Shown: positions 7,555 to 15,196 of the stretch, in pieces | How the letters are laid out: each line of letters begins with the position of its first letter | How positions within the stretch are numbered: position 1 is the first letter of the stretch | NCBI GenBank assembly: GCA_902574215.1 | Contig: CACGMR010000008.1 | Span: 1 to 35,611, forward strand | Direction of reading: 5' to 3' | Source: an uncultured Pelagibacteraceae bacterium | GTDB lineage: Bacteria; Pseudomonadota; Alphaproteobacteria; Pelagibacterales; Pelagibacteraceae | DNA: 35,611 bases | Notes under the pieces: model-generated | Databases searched by the model: none | What the model saw: the letters and a program-made list of their open reading frames with translations, nothing else | Told to the model about the DNA's origin: nothing | Position numbers and translations under genes: made by a program

Positions 7555-8571
7555 ATGAAGTTTTTAAAGAGATTAACAATCTCAATTTTCCTTCTGTCAT
7601 CTTTGATTGTAAGTAATGCAAACGCTGGTGATTGTAAGGCAAGATTGGGAGATTTTGACTGGAGTAGTGCAAACATCCATACAGCTATCACTACCTTCAT
7701 CCTTGAAAAAGGATACGGGTGTGAAGTTTCTGTAACCAAGGGAAGTACTACCCCAATAATGGCTGCTCATTACGACGGTCAATTAGATGTTATTACTGAA
7801 GTTTGGTATGACAACATTATTGCTAATTACGAGCCACATGAAAAGGCTGGTACTATTATTAATATTGGAGTTAACACACCAGACTCTCAACAAGCATTCT
7901 ATGTAGATAAAACAACAGCTGATAAATACAATTTGAAATCAGTTGATGATATGAAAGATCCAAAAATTGCAGCTTTATTTAAAGATCCAGAAGATCCTTC
8001 AAAAGGAAGAATGACTAGCTGTATATCTGGTTGGACTTGTTATACTGTAAACTTGGTTAAGCAAATAGAATATGGTTTAGATAAATACTATACTAACTTT
8101 GACCCAGGTTCAGGTGGAGCATTAGATGCTGCTATTGCAGGAGCTTTTGCCAAGAAAAAACCAATCTTTACATATTACTGGGCACCAACTGGTTTAATGG
8201 GTAAAGTTGACCTTGTTAGACTTACAGAACCAAAATTTGATTCTGATTGTTGGAACTCTATGTCCGCAGTTGTTGAAGATATTAAAGCAAACGGACCAGA
8301 TGCTTACAAGAAAAGCTGTGCATGTGAATATAGAGATATGGCTTTGACAAAATCTGTTTTAACTGATTGGGCGAAAGCTAATCCTAAAGAAACTGATTTC
8401 TTAAAGAAATATACTATTCCAACAGCTACAGTTAACAAAATGTTAGCTTTTTACGAAGATGAGTCAGATGGTGATATGGAACTTACCGCGATGCACTTCT
8501 TAAAAAATGAAAGCATGTGGAAAGATTGGGTGCCTGCAGACGTTGCTAAAAAAGTTAGCGCCGCTCTATAA
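7555..8571 (+). CDS. proX: Betaine-type ABC binding protein (ProX/OpuAC)
   Basis: Periplasmic substrate-binding protein of the OpuAC/ProX family, 338 residues. The signal peptide runs to about residue 24 (ending NANA), followed by the mature GDCKARLGDFDW start. Three tryptophans at W84 (EVWYDN), W160 (SGWTCY) and W209 (YYWAPTG) are spaced as expected for the aromatic box that holds a trimethylammonium or dimethylsulfonium head group in this family. Likely ligands are glycine betaine, proline betaine, carnitine, gamma-butyrobetaine or DMSP; sequence alone cannot choose. Flanking carnitine and gamma-butyrobetaine genes favour quaternary amines used as nutrients, not only as osmoprotectants. First gene of proX-proW-proV, and separated from proW by a UUCG hairpin. 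Confidence 0.9.
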   Translation: MKFLKRLTISIFLLSSLIVSNANAGDCKARLGDFDWSSANIHTAITTFILEKGYGCEVSVTKGSTTPIMAAHYDGQLDVITEVWYDNIIANYEPHEKAGTIINIGVNTPDSQQAFYVDKTTADKYNLKSVDDMKDPKIAALFKDPEDPSKGRMTSCISGWTCYTVNLVKQIEYGLDKYYTNFDPGSGGALDAAIAGAFAKKKPIFTYYWAPTGLMGKVDLVRLTEPKFDSDCWNSMSAVVEDIKANGPDAYKKSCACEYRDMALTKSVLTDWAKANPKETDFLKKYTIPTATVNKMLAFYEDESDGDMELTAMHFLKNESMWKDWVPADVAKKVSAAL

Positions 8572-8593
8572 TCCAATATATTAAATAATTTAT

Positions 8594-8620
8594 GAAAGAG
8601 CCCTTCGGGGCTCTTTCTTT
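8594..8620 (+). terminator. UUCG-tetraloop hairpin between proX and proW
   Basis: A perfect 10-base-pair stem (GAAAGAGCCC with GGGCTCTTTC, 8594-8603 and 8608-8617) closed by C(UUCG)G, one of the most stable RNA tetraloops, followed by only three T residues. It starts 23 bases after the proX stop and ends 18 bases before the proW ATG. The short T tract suggests partial termination or protection of the proX 3' end more than full termination. Confidence 0.85.
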
Positions 8621-8635
8621 AACTAAATTTAAATT

Positions 8636-9667
8636 ATGGAAGCATTAAAGAAAAATAAAAAAATAATTTTTAATATTGGTTTATTGGTTGTTTTTGTGTG
8701 GTTGTTAATAACTAGCTATTCTCAGTCAAAAAGAAAACCAGATAATATTGGAGAATTATTAAACGATTTTTCTTGGTTAGGAGGTAAATGGCCAAAGTGG
8801 TTAGATTTACCATTAATGAATTGGATCAACGTTGGTTTTAAAGCACTTAATGAAAAATATGGATACATATTTGAAGCTATTAACAATGTTCTTCTTTATA
8901 TGTTAATGCTTGTAAAAAACTTTTTAATTCAAGCTCCATGGCCATTGGTTATACTTGGCGTGGTGGTTCTAACTTATTTTGCAAGTGGTAGAAAAGTTGG
9001 AACAACAGTATTTGTAGGATTTTGTACTTTTTTTATAGGTTTTCTCCACCCAATATTTTGGCAAAAAGCAATTGAAACAACTGCGATAATGTTAATTGGA
9101 ATATTTCTTTGTGTTGTTGCAGGCATTCCATTAGGTATAGCAATGGCAAGAAGCGTAAGAACAAGAAATGTAATTTTACCAGTTTTAGATTTAATGCAAA
9201 CTATTCCAAGTTTCTGTTACCTAATTCCAGGTATTATGTTATTTGGCTTGGGTGCGGTTCCAGCAATTATAGCCACATTTATTTATGCGGTGCCTCCTTT
9301 AGTCAGACTAACAGATTTAGGAATAAGGTTAGTTGATACTGAGGTTATCGAAGCTGCAGATGCGTTTGGCGCAAGTAAAAAACAAAAGCTATGGGGAGTA
9401 CAAATGCCATTAGCTTTGCCAAATATTATGCAAGGAATTAATCAATGTACAATGATGGCATTAGCGATGGTTGTTATTGCATCGATGATTGGTACTAGAG
9501 GTCTTGGAGATGAAGTTTTGCTAGGTCTCCAACAATTAAACGTAGGAAGAGCTGCTGAAGCAGGAATTGCAATTGTACTTTTAGCAATAGTTCTTGATAG
9601 AATAACTCAATCTTACGGAGAAACACTACAAGAGAGAACAGCACCAAATACAAAGAAAGGTAAATAA
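8636..9667 (+). CDS. proW: Betaine-type ABC permease (ProW/OpuAB)
   Basis: Inner-membrane permease, 343 residues. An N-terminal helix (about 10-26) and a long poorly hydrophobic stretch precede the BPD_transp_1 domain (about 140-330), which contains the ABC-contact loop around EAADAFGASKKQKLWGVQMP. The extended N-terminus is typical of ProW. No Shine-Dalgarno is visible before the ATG, which follows the UUCG hairpin by 18 bases, so its expression is probably much lower than that of proX. Its stop overlaps the proV ATG by one base (TAATG), indicating coupled translation. Confidence 0.9.
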   Translation: MEALKKNKKIIFNIGLLVVFVWLLITSYSQSKRKPDNIGELLNDFSWLGGKWPKWLDLPLMNWINVGFKALNEKYGYIFEAINNVLLYMLMLVKNFLIQAPWPLVILGVVVLTYFASGRKVGTTVFVGFCTFFIGFLHPIFWQKAIETTAIMLIGIFLCVVAGIPLGIAMARSVRTRNVILPVLDLMQTIPSFCYLIPGIMLFGLGAVPAIIATFIYAVPPLVRLTDLGIRLVDTEVIEAADAFGASKKQKLWGVQMPLALPNIMQGINQCTMMALAMVVIASMIGTRGLGDEVLLGLQQLNVGRAAEAGIAIVLLAIVLDRITQSYGETLQERTAPNTKKGK

Positions 9668-10692
9668 TGTCTAAAATTGAGATTAATAATGTTTATAAAA
9701 TCTTCGGTAATAATCCTCAATCTGTAATGCCTATGGTAAAAGATGGAGCGAACAAAGAAGAGGTTTTAGAACAAACTGGTCATACTGTTGGTCTTGATAA
9801 TGTTTCGTTAAAAATAGAAGAAGGTGAAACTTTTGTTTGTATGGGTTTGTCAGGATCTGGAAAATCAACTCTAATTAGACATTTAAATAGATTAATCGAT
9901 CCTACTGACGGTGAAATAATTGTAGAAGGAAATAATGTTATGTCTTTCAACAAAGAACAATTGATAGATTTTAGAAGACACAAGATGAGTATGGTTTTTC
10001 AAAGATTTGGTTTGTTTCCACATAAAACAGTTATTCAAAATGTAGGGTATGGATTAGAAATGCAAGGAAAACCGTTGGAAGAAATAAACAAAACCGCTAT
10101 GGAAAAAATTGAAGCAGTTGGTTTAAATGGTTTTGAAAATCAATTTCCAAATCAATTATCAGGTGGTATGCAACAGCGTGTTGGTCTTGCAAGAGCACTT
10201 GCTACTGATAGTGATATCATGTTAATGGATGAAGCCTTTAGTGCCTTAGATCCTTTAATTAGAAGTGATATGCAAAAACAACTATTAGATCTTCAATCAG
10301 AGTTAAAAAAAACAATCGTATTTATCACTCATGATTTAGATGAGTCTTTAAGACTTGGTGATCACATTGGAATATTAAATGCTGGTAAACTTGTTCAAGT
10401 TGGAACACCAGTAGACATTATAATGAATCCAGCTGATGATTATGTTAAGGCATTTGTTAAAGACGTTAATAGAGCAAAAGTAATTAAAGCTAAAATTATA
10501 ATGAAGAGTGTTAATGAATCTAACGATATAGATAAATCTAATTTAATAAAAGTTAATGAAGATCAATTTATTGAGGAATTTTTACCTCAGATTGTATGCT
10601 CGAATTCTAATTGTGAAGTGGTTGACAAAAGTGGAAACGTTAAAGGTTATATATCTAATAAAGAATTACAGACATCATTAACAAAATCATAA
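9667..10692 (+). CDS. proV: Betaine-type ABC ATPase (ProV/OpuAA), shortened C-terminus
   Basis: ATPase of the ProXWV importer, 341 residues. Walker A GLSGSGKST at 60-68, signature LSGGMQ at 164-169, Walker B ending D188-E189, H-loop H222. The N-terminal NPQSVMPMV segment and the insert before Walker A are typical of ProV. E. coli ProV is about 400 residues with two CBS domains; here only one weak CBS-like segment remains after about residue 280 (NGNVKGYISNKEL-like end), so ionic-strength control through paired CBS domains may be reduced or absent. That is an inference from length. Followed after three bases by an SDR gene. Confidence 0.9.
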   Translation: MSKIEINNVYKIFGNNPQSVMPMVKDGANKEEVLEQTGHTVGLDNVSLKIEEGETFVCMGLSGSGKSTLIRHLNRLIDPTDGEIIVEGNNVMSFNKEQLIDFRRHKMSMVFQRFGLFPHKTVIQNVGYGLEMQGKPLEEINKTAMEKIEAVGLNGFENQFPNQLSGGMQQRVGLARALATDSDIMLMDEAFSALDPLIRSDMQKQLLDLQSELKKTIVFITHDLDESLRLGDHIGILNAGKLVQVGTPVDIIMNPADDYVKAFVKDVNRAKVIKAKIIMKSVNESNDIDKSNLIKVNEDQFIEEFLPQIVCSNSNCEVVDKSGNVKGYISNKELQTSLTKS

Positions 10693-10695
10693 TTA

Positions 10696-11484
10696 ATGGT
10701 TAACAAATCATTAAAAAATAAAAAAATTATTATTTCTGCAGGCGCATCTGGAATAGGTTTAGCAACAGCTAAGGTTTGTCTTTCTCGTGGAGCATACGTT
10801 TACCTTTGCGATATTGATAATAAATCCCTAAATAAATTAAACAAAAATCCTCTTATAAATAAGAGGCTGTTTAAATATAATTGTGATGCTTCTGACGAAA
10901 GCCAAGTATTAGATTTATTTAAAAGAATAAGTAAAAAAACGAAAAAAATTGATGCTTTGATAAACAATGTTGGAGTCGCTGGACCAACTGGATCTTTGGA
11001 GAAGTTAAAATCTAAAGACTGGGAAAAAACTATTCAAGTAGATGTTAATAGTCATTTTTATTTTACTAAGAAGGCTATACCTTTGATTAAAAAGTCTAGA
11101 AATGGATCAATAATAAATATTTCATCAACTGCTGGAATACTTGGTTTTCCTTTAAGATCACCTTATGCAGCAAGTAAATGGGCAATTATAGGAATTACCA
11201 AAACTCTCGCAATGGAACTTGGAAAATACAATATAAGAGTTAACGCAGTATGCCCTGGTTCAATTAAAGGCGAAAGAATGAAAAGAGTGATAAGAGATAA
11301 AGCAAAATTTACAAAAGTTTCGTCAAAAAAAATTGAGAAAGATTTTATTTCAATGAGTTCTATGAAAAAGTGGATTCTTGAAGAAGATATAGGGAAGATG
11401 TGCGCATTTTTGATTTCAGACGATTCCAGTAAGGTTTCAGGACAAGTAATTTCTGTAGATGGTCACACAGAAAGAAATGATTAA
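10696..11484 (+). CDS. Short-chain dehydrogenase/reductase
   Basis: Classical SDR of 262 residues. The nucleotide motif reads S-A-G-A-S-G-I-G (14-21), a variant of TGxxxGIG with the first glycine replaced by alanine. D39/D41 after the second strand suggest NAD(H) preference. NNVG at 90-93, catalytic N118, S144, Y157 and K161 (YAASK), then the PGSI segment, are all in place. It follows proV by three bases and is probably co-transcribed with the betaine importer, so a hydroxylated quaternary amine or a related alcohol is a reasonable guess for its substrate, but nothing in the sequence proves this. It ends one base from the convergent carnitine dehydrogenase gene, with no room for a separate terminator. 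Confidence 0.88.
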   Translation: MVNKSLKNKKIIISAGASGIGLATAKVCLSRGAYVYLCDIDNKSLNKLNKNPLINKRLFKYNCDASDESQVLDLFKRISKKTKKIDALINNVGVAGPTGSLEKLKSKDWEKTIQVDVNSHFYFTKKAIPLIKKSRNGSIINISSTAGILGFPLRSPYAASKWAIIGITKTLAMELGKYNIRVNAVCPGSIKGERMKRVIRDKAKFTKVSSKKIEKDFISMSSMKKWILEEDIGKMCAFLISDDSSKVSGQVISVDGHTERND

Positions 11485-11485
11485 T

Positions 11486-12427
11486 TTATCTAAGTTTTTT
11501 TTCGTATTTCTTTCTTAACTTTTGAATATCAACCAAATACTGGTCTCTTATATTAGATATTATTGCAACCGATTTACCTTTAGCCTGTTTTGCTGTTCCT
11601 GAAATCAATCTAGAAGATAATTTTTTTGATAGCTTAGGGGCCTTTAATTTAGTCCATGGTAATTTTAAAGCTGGTCCAAATTGTTCCAACATATGTTTCA
11701 TTCCCGTTTTTCCTCCAGCAAGATGAAAGGTTAAAAATGTACCCATCAAAGACCATCTTAATCCTGGGCCATCTTCAATTGCTCTATCTAATTCTTCAGT
11801 AGTTGCATATCCTTCATTAATAATATGAAGCCCTTCTCTCCATAAAGCTTCTTGTAATCTGTCAGACAAATATCCAGGTAATTCATTTTTAACCATAATT
11901 GGATTCATAGAAATTGATTTGTAAAATTTTTTAGCTAAATTTAAACTTTTTTTTGAAGTTCTCTTACCTGGAACAATTTCTACAGCAGGCAATAAATATA
12001 CAGGATTGAATGGATGTCCAATTATTCCCCTCTCTGGATTTTTACATTTTGAATAAATTCTAGTTGGCAACAAACCCGATGAGCTTGAAGCAATTATTGA
12101 ATTAGATTTTGCATATTTTCCAATAGTGCTAATCAATTTAGTTTTTAAAGAATAATTTTCAGTTGCACACTCCTGAATAAAATCTGCGTCTTTTAATGTT
12201 TGTTCTATTGATGTAAAAAAATGAAAATTTTTTAGATTTAATTTGTTTTTATTAAATAATTTTTTTACAACTGGCCAAGTTCTTTTTATTTCAGATAATA
12301 AATTTTTTTTTAACTTAATATCTTTATCAAATGCATAAACAATTTTGTTATGAGCTAAACAACGTATGATCCACCCTGCCCCAATTACCCCAGTTCCAAT
12401 TATTGCAACTTTTTTAATTGATGACAT
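11486..12427 (-). CDS. lcdH: L-carnitine dehydrogenase (3-dehydrocarnitine-forming)
   Basis: NAD-dependent oxidation of L-carnitine to 3-dehydrocarnitine. It belongs to the 3-hydroxyacyl-CoA dehydrogenase fold: GTGVIG at 11-16, acidic D34 for NAD, HPFNP at 138-142 with the catalytic histidine H138. The region GLRWSLMGTFLTFHLAGG followed by TGMKHMLEQFGPALKLPWTKL is the hallmark I remember for carnitine 3-dehydrogenases and separates them from crotonyl-CoA-type enzymes. Length 313 residues, without the fused thioesterase domain seen in some relatives; here a thioesterase is encoded separately at 13362. Its ATG overlaps the stop of the BKACE gene by one base, so the two are co-translated. Confidence 0.9.
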   Translation of the reverse strand: MSSIKKVAIIGTGVIGAGWIIRCLAHNKIVYAFDKDIKLKKNLLSEIKRTWPVVKKLFNKNKLNLKNFHFFTSIEQTLKDADFIQECATENYSLKTKLISTIGKYAKSNSIIASSSSGLLPTRIYSKCKNPERGIIGHPFNPVYLLPAVEIVPGKRTSKKSLNLAKKFYKSISMNPIMVKNELPGYLSDRLQEALWREGLHIINEGYATTEELDRAIEDGPGLRWSLMGTFLTFHLAGGKTGMKHMLEQFGPALKLPWTKLKAPKLSKKLSSRLISGTAKQAKGKSVAIISNIRDQYLVDIQKLRKKYEKKLR

Positions 12428-13314
12428 TACTTGTGTTTAACAAGTTTTAATTTTTCTCTAGTTTCTGCTGGTGTCATTGGGATATAGCCAAGTTCATCTA
12501 TAATTCTTACTGCTTTTTCTACTAATTGAGCGTTAGTAGCTAATTTACCTTTAGATAAATATAAATTATCCTCTAATCCAACTCTTGGGTTCCCTCCCAT
12601 CAAAACGGTTTGAGCAACAAATGGCATTTCATTTTTTGAAATTGCAAAACCTGACCAAATCCCTTCTTTTGGCATTATATCTTTCATGGCTTGCATAGCT
12701 AATGTTGTAGCAGGTGCTCCCCATGGAATTCCTAAACACATTTGAAACATTGGTGGATCACTTAATAACCCTTCTTTATATAATTGCGCACCAAACCACA
12801 TGTTTCCTAAATCAAAAGCTTCTATTTCTGGTTTAACTTTTATCTCTTTTAATTTCTTTGCTGCTTTTCTTAAATCATTTGGTGTATTAACTGTAATTAC
12901 TGAGCTATCACCAAAATTTAAAGTACCCGCATCTAGAGTGCAAATTTCTGGAAGAAATTGTTCAGCGTTTGCAATTCTTTCCATTACATTTGCCATATCA
13001 GTCATAGGACCAAAATCTAAAGGATTTTTACCTTGTCCAATATCAAGATCACCCCCCATACCTGTTGTTAAATTTAATATTACATCTGCGTCACTTGAAC
13101 GAACTCTATCTACAACCTCTTTATATAACTCTAATCTTCTACTTGGTGTTCCGTCTTCTTCCCTCACATGTATATGAGCAATAGCAGCTCCTGCTTTTGC
13201 AGCTTCAATTGATGCTTTAGCAATTTGTTCTGGTGTTTTTGGTAAATCTGGATGCTTGCTTGCGGTATCTCCTGACCCCGTAACAGCACATGATATGAAT
13301 ACCTTGTTGTTCAT
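12427..13314 (-). CDS. Beta-keto acid cleavage enzyme (BKACE, DUF849), predicted for 3-dehydrocarnitine
   Basis: Zinc-dependent enzyme that condenses a beta-keto acid with acetyl-CoA and cleaves it. For the carnitine subgroup: 3-dehydrocarnitine + acetyl-CoA gives acetoacetate + betainyl-CoA. Metal-binding H47 and H49 (AHIHVR) and E248 (GLEDN) are present, with the N-terminal SCAVTGSG and the PDLPKTPEQIA segment characteristic of the family; 295 residues is normal. The substrate is assigned from its one-base overlap with the carnitine dehydrogenase gene and from the divergent thioesterase; the DUF849 family covers many beta-keto acids. A perfect TATAAT box lies on the minus strand at 13334-13339, about 20 bases before the ATG. 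Confidence 0.88.
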   Translation of the reverse strand: MNNKVFISCAVTGSGDTASKHPDLPKTPEQIAKASIEAAKAGAAIAHIHVREEDGTPSRRLELYKEVVDRVRSSDADVILNLTTGMGGDLDIGQGKNPLDFGPMTDMANVMERIANAEQFLPEICTLDAGTLNFGDSSVITVNTPNDLRKAAKKLKEIKVKPEIEAFDLGNMWFGAQLYKEGLLSDPPMFQMCLGIPWGAPATTLAMQAMKDIMPKEGIWSGFAISKNEMPFVAQTVLMGGNPRVGLEDNLYLSKGKLATNAQLVEKAVRIIDELGYIPMTPAETREKLKLVKHK

Positions 13315-13339
13315 TTTAAGTAAGATTTATACTATTATA
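13304..13339. promoter_or_regulatory. Candidate overlapping divergent promoters of the carnitine operons
   Basis: The gap between the divergent genes is only 47 bases. Plus strand: TTGTTG (13304-13309), 18-base spacer, TATACT (13328-13333), placed for the thioesterase gene, so its -35 lies inside the BKACE coding start. Minus strand: TATAAT (13339 down to 13334) for BKACE, without a recognisable -35. The two -10 boxes are adjacent, which would make the operons compete for polymerase or share one regulator. In AT-rich DNA such boxes arise by chance, so confidence is limited. Confidence 0.35.
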
Positions 13340-13361
13340 AAAAGGACGAGGGAATAAAAAA

Positions 13362-13829
13362 ATGTCTTTTCACATAACAAACCAAAAAATCAAAAAAGAA
13401 TGGACTGATTATAATAATCATATGAACATGGCTTACTATGTCTTAGTTTTTGATCAGACTTGGGAGATAATTCTAGAAAAATTTAAGATGGGTGAAAAAT
13501 CTGCAAAGGATACCCAAAGAAGTACCATGGTTGTTGAAACTCGAACTACATATGATGGTGAAGTTAAAGAGGGAGATGAAGTTGAAATTGTTTTAACCTT
13601 TTTTGATCATGATAGAAAGAGATTACATTTTAAGATGGAAATGATTGAAAAATCATCAAAAAAATTATCAGCAACTATTGAAATGTTAGCGCTTTATATT
13701 GATCTTAGTAAAAGAAAAGTTACAGAATTTGAAGATGAAAAAATTAAAATTATGGACGACTTTATAAATGAAAATAAAAACGAATTTAATTCTGACAATT
13801 TATCCATTATTGGAAAACTTAAAAAATGA
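13362..13829 (+). CDS. Hotdog thioesterase, predicted betainyl-CoA thioesterase
   Basis: Hotdog-fold acyl-CoA thioesterase of the 4-hydroxybenzoyl-CoA thioesterase type, 155 residues. The motif W-T-D-Y-N-N-H-M-N (14-22) carries the expected aspartate D16 and the HMN turn at the start of the central helix. In carnitine clusters of other bacteria such a gene releases glycine betaine from betainyl-CoA after BKACE; the divergent BKACE/carnitine dehydrogenase pair 47 bases away gives the same context here. A GAGGG Shine-Dalgarno lies nine bases before the ATG. Its stop overlaps the next ATG by four bases (ATGA), linking it to the oxygenase/HD pair. Confidence 0.83.
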   Translation: MSFHITNQKIKKEWTDYNNHMNMAYYVLVFDQTWEIILEKFKMGEKSAKDTQRSTMVVETRTTYDGEVKEGDEVEIVLTFFDHDRKRLHFKMEMIEKSSKKLSATIEMLALYIDLSKRKVTEFEDEKIKIMDDFINENKNEFNSDNLSIIGKLKK

Positions 13830-14656
13830 TTGATGTAAAATTATTATCAGGAGCATTAGGTGCTGAAATAAGTGGAATTGACTTGACTGACGTTTCAGAT
13901 GAAAATTTTAAAAAAATAAATAACTTATTATTAGAACACAAAGTTATTTTTTTTCGAAATCAACCTTTGACATCAGAACAACATGTTGCTCTAGCTTCGA
14001 AATTTGGACCATTAGAAACACATGCTTATGTAAGAGGTTTAAGTGAATTCCCTGAAATAATAAGAATAATAAAAAAACCTGAAGAAAAAACACAATGGGG
14101 TGAAGGTTGGCATTCAGATGTTAGCTATAACGAAAAACCAACTAAAGCTGTAATTTTAAAATCAATTAAAATTCCACCAGTTGGAGGAGATACTGTTTTC
14201 TCAAACATGGAACTTGCGTGGGAGACCCTAGAAGAAGAGATAAAAAATAAAATCAAAAATAAAAAAGCAGTTCATTCTTCACTTGGAGGTGGGTTTTTCC
14301 TTGATAAATATAAAGCAATGCAAAGTAATGGAAATATGGATGAATACTCAAACACTCATCCAATTTTAAGAACTCATCCAGAAACAGGTAAAAAAATTCT
14401 TTTTGTAAATTGGACTTACACAAAAGAAATTGTTGGTATGGACAAAGAAGAAAGTAAAGAGATATTAAATTATTTATTTGAACATCAGGCAAGATTAGAT
14501 CTTACTTGTAGATTTAAATGGACCGAAAATGCAGTGGCTATTTGGGATAATAGAAGTGTTCAGCATTATGCTATTGCTGATTTTTATCCAAATAAAGGGC
14601 TTGGTTTTGAAAGAGTAATGGATCGTATAGCTGTTGAAGGGGATCATCCGCAATAA
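13826..14656 (+). CDS. TauD/TfdA-family 2-oxoglutarate dioxygenase
   Basis: Fe(II)/2-oxoglutarate oxygenase of 276 residues, typical TauD length and without the GBBH_N domain of the gene at 6296. N-terminal GALGAEISGIDL is a TauD/TfdA hallmark. Iron triad H96-S-D98 and H247; R263 (or R267) for 2-oxoglutarate. Substrate unknown. It lies between the thioesterase (four-base overlap) and an HD oxygenase (three-base gap). Because HD oxygenases of the PhnZ/TmpB type act on an alpha-hydroxylated phosphonate made by a partner 2-oxoglutarate oxygenase, this enzyme is a candidate for such a partner (inference). PhnY and TmpA belong to different oxygenase subfamilies, so this pairing would be non-standard. 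Alternatives: taurine- or alkylsulfonate-type desulfonation, or oxidation of a quaternary amine. Confidence 0.87.
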   Translation: MIDVKLLSGALGAEISGIDLTDVSDENFKKINNLLLEHKVIFFRNQPLTSEQHVALASKFGPLETHAYVRGLSEFPEIIRIIKKPEEKTQWGEGWHSDVSYNEKPTKAVILKSIKIPPVGGDTVFSNMELAWETLEEEIKNKIKNKKAVHSSLGGGFFLDKYKAMQSNGNMDEYSNTHPILRTHPETGKKILFVNWTYTKEIVGMDKEESKEILNYLFEHQARLDLTCRFKWTENAVAIWDNRSVQHYAIADFYPNKGLGFERVMDRIAVEGDHPQ

Positions 14657-14659
14657 TAA

Positions 14660-15196
14660 ATGAAGATAATTTATAAAATCATTTCAAATTTTATAAATAA
14701 TAAATCTTTATACATTGGTGAGAAAGTAACTATGTCAGAACATATGATTCAGTCAGCAATGCTTGCTGAAAAAGCTAAATGTAATGATGATTTAATTTGT
14801 GCATGTTTACTTCATGACTATGGTCATTTTCTTTTAGAAGATCCTGAAGAATTAGTTAAAAATAAATTAGATGGAGAGCATGAAAATATTGGATATCAGT
14901 ATTTAAAAAAATTTTTTGGACAAAAAATTGTTGAGCCAATTAAATACCATGTTTTGGCTAAACGTTATTTGGCTCGAGACAAAAAATATTTTGATTTTTT
15001 ATCAGATGCGTCAAAAATAAGCCTCAAGTTACAAGGCGGCGTTTTAAATGACAAAGAAAGTAAAAAGTTTGAGAATAAATCTTACTTTAAGCCATCAATT
15101 CTGCTCCGAAAGTTTGACGAAGCCGCTAAAAGAACTGACATAAAAATGAAATCTATTCATGACTATGAAAAGTTGTTAAGTTCAAAACTTATATGA
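14660..15196 (+). CDS. PhnZ/TmpB-type HD-domain mixed-valent diiron oxygenase
   Basis: HD-domain protein, 178 residues. Compared from memory with PhnZ, which cleaves the C-P bond of 1-hydroxy-2-aminoethylphosphonate, all metal-ligand positions are present: H28, H52-D53, H74, H97 and D153. The Y18/E21 pair matches the PhnZ induced-fit residues. Other family landmarks: GEKVTMSEH, LLHDYGH, HVLAKRYLA (K101), LSDAS, QGG (125-127) and LLRKFDEAAK (R150). These are shared with PhnZ and TmpB, which give glycine or glycine betaine plus phosphate, and not with HD hydrolases. In a betaine-forming neighbourhood, choline phosphonate (2-trimethylaminoethylphosphonate) is an attractive substrate, but this is inference. 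It sits three bases after the TauD gene and overlaps the GMC gene by four bases. Confidence 0.85.
   Translation: MKIIYKIISNFINNKSLYIGEKVTMSEHMIQSAMLAEKAKCNDDLICACLLHDYGHFLLEDPEELVKNKLDGEHENIGYQYLKKFFGQKIVEPIKYHVLAKRYLARDKKYFDFLSDASKISLKLQGGVLNDKESKKFENKSYFKPSILLRKFDEAAKRTDIKMKSIHDYEKLLSSKLI

Noticed and set aside
7539-7782. Two short minus-strand frames at the start of proX
   Set aside because: Shadows of a clear binding-protein gene with signal peptide and strong ribosome-binding site.
12800-13177. 125-codon open frame on the plus strand
   Set aside because: It lies entirely within the BKACE gene on the other strand, whose catalytic residues are all in place; the shadow frame has no recognisable domain.
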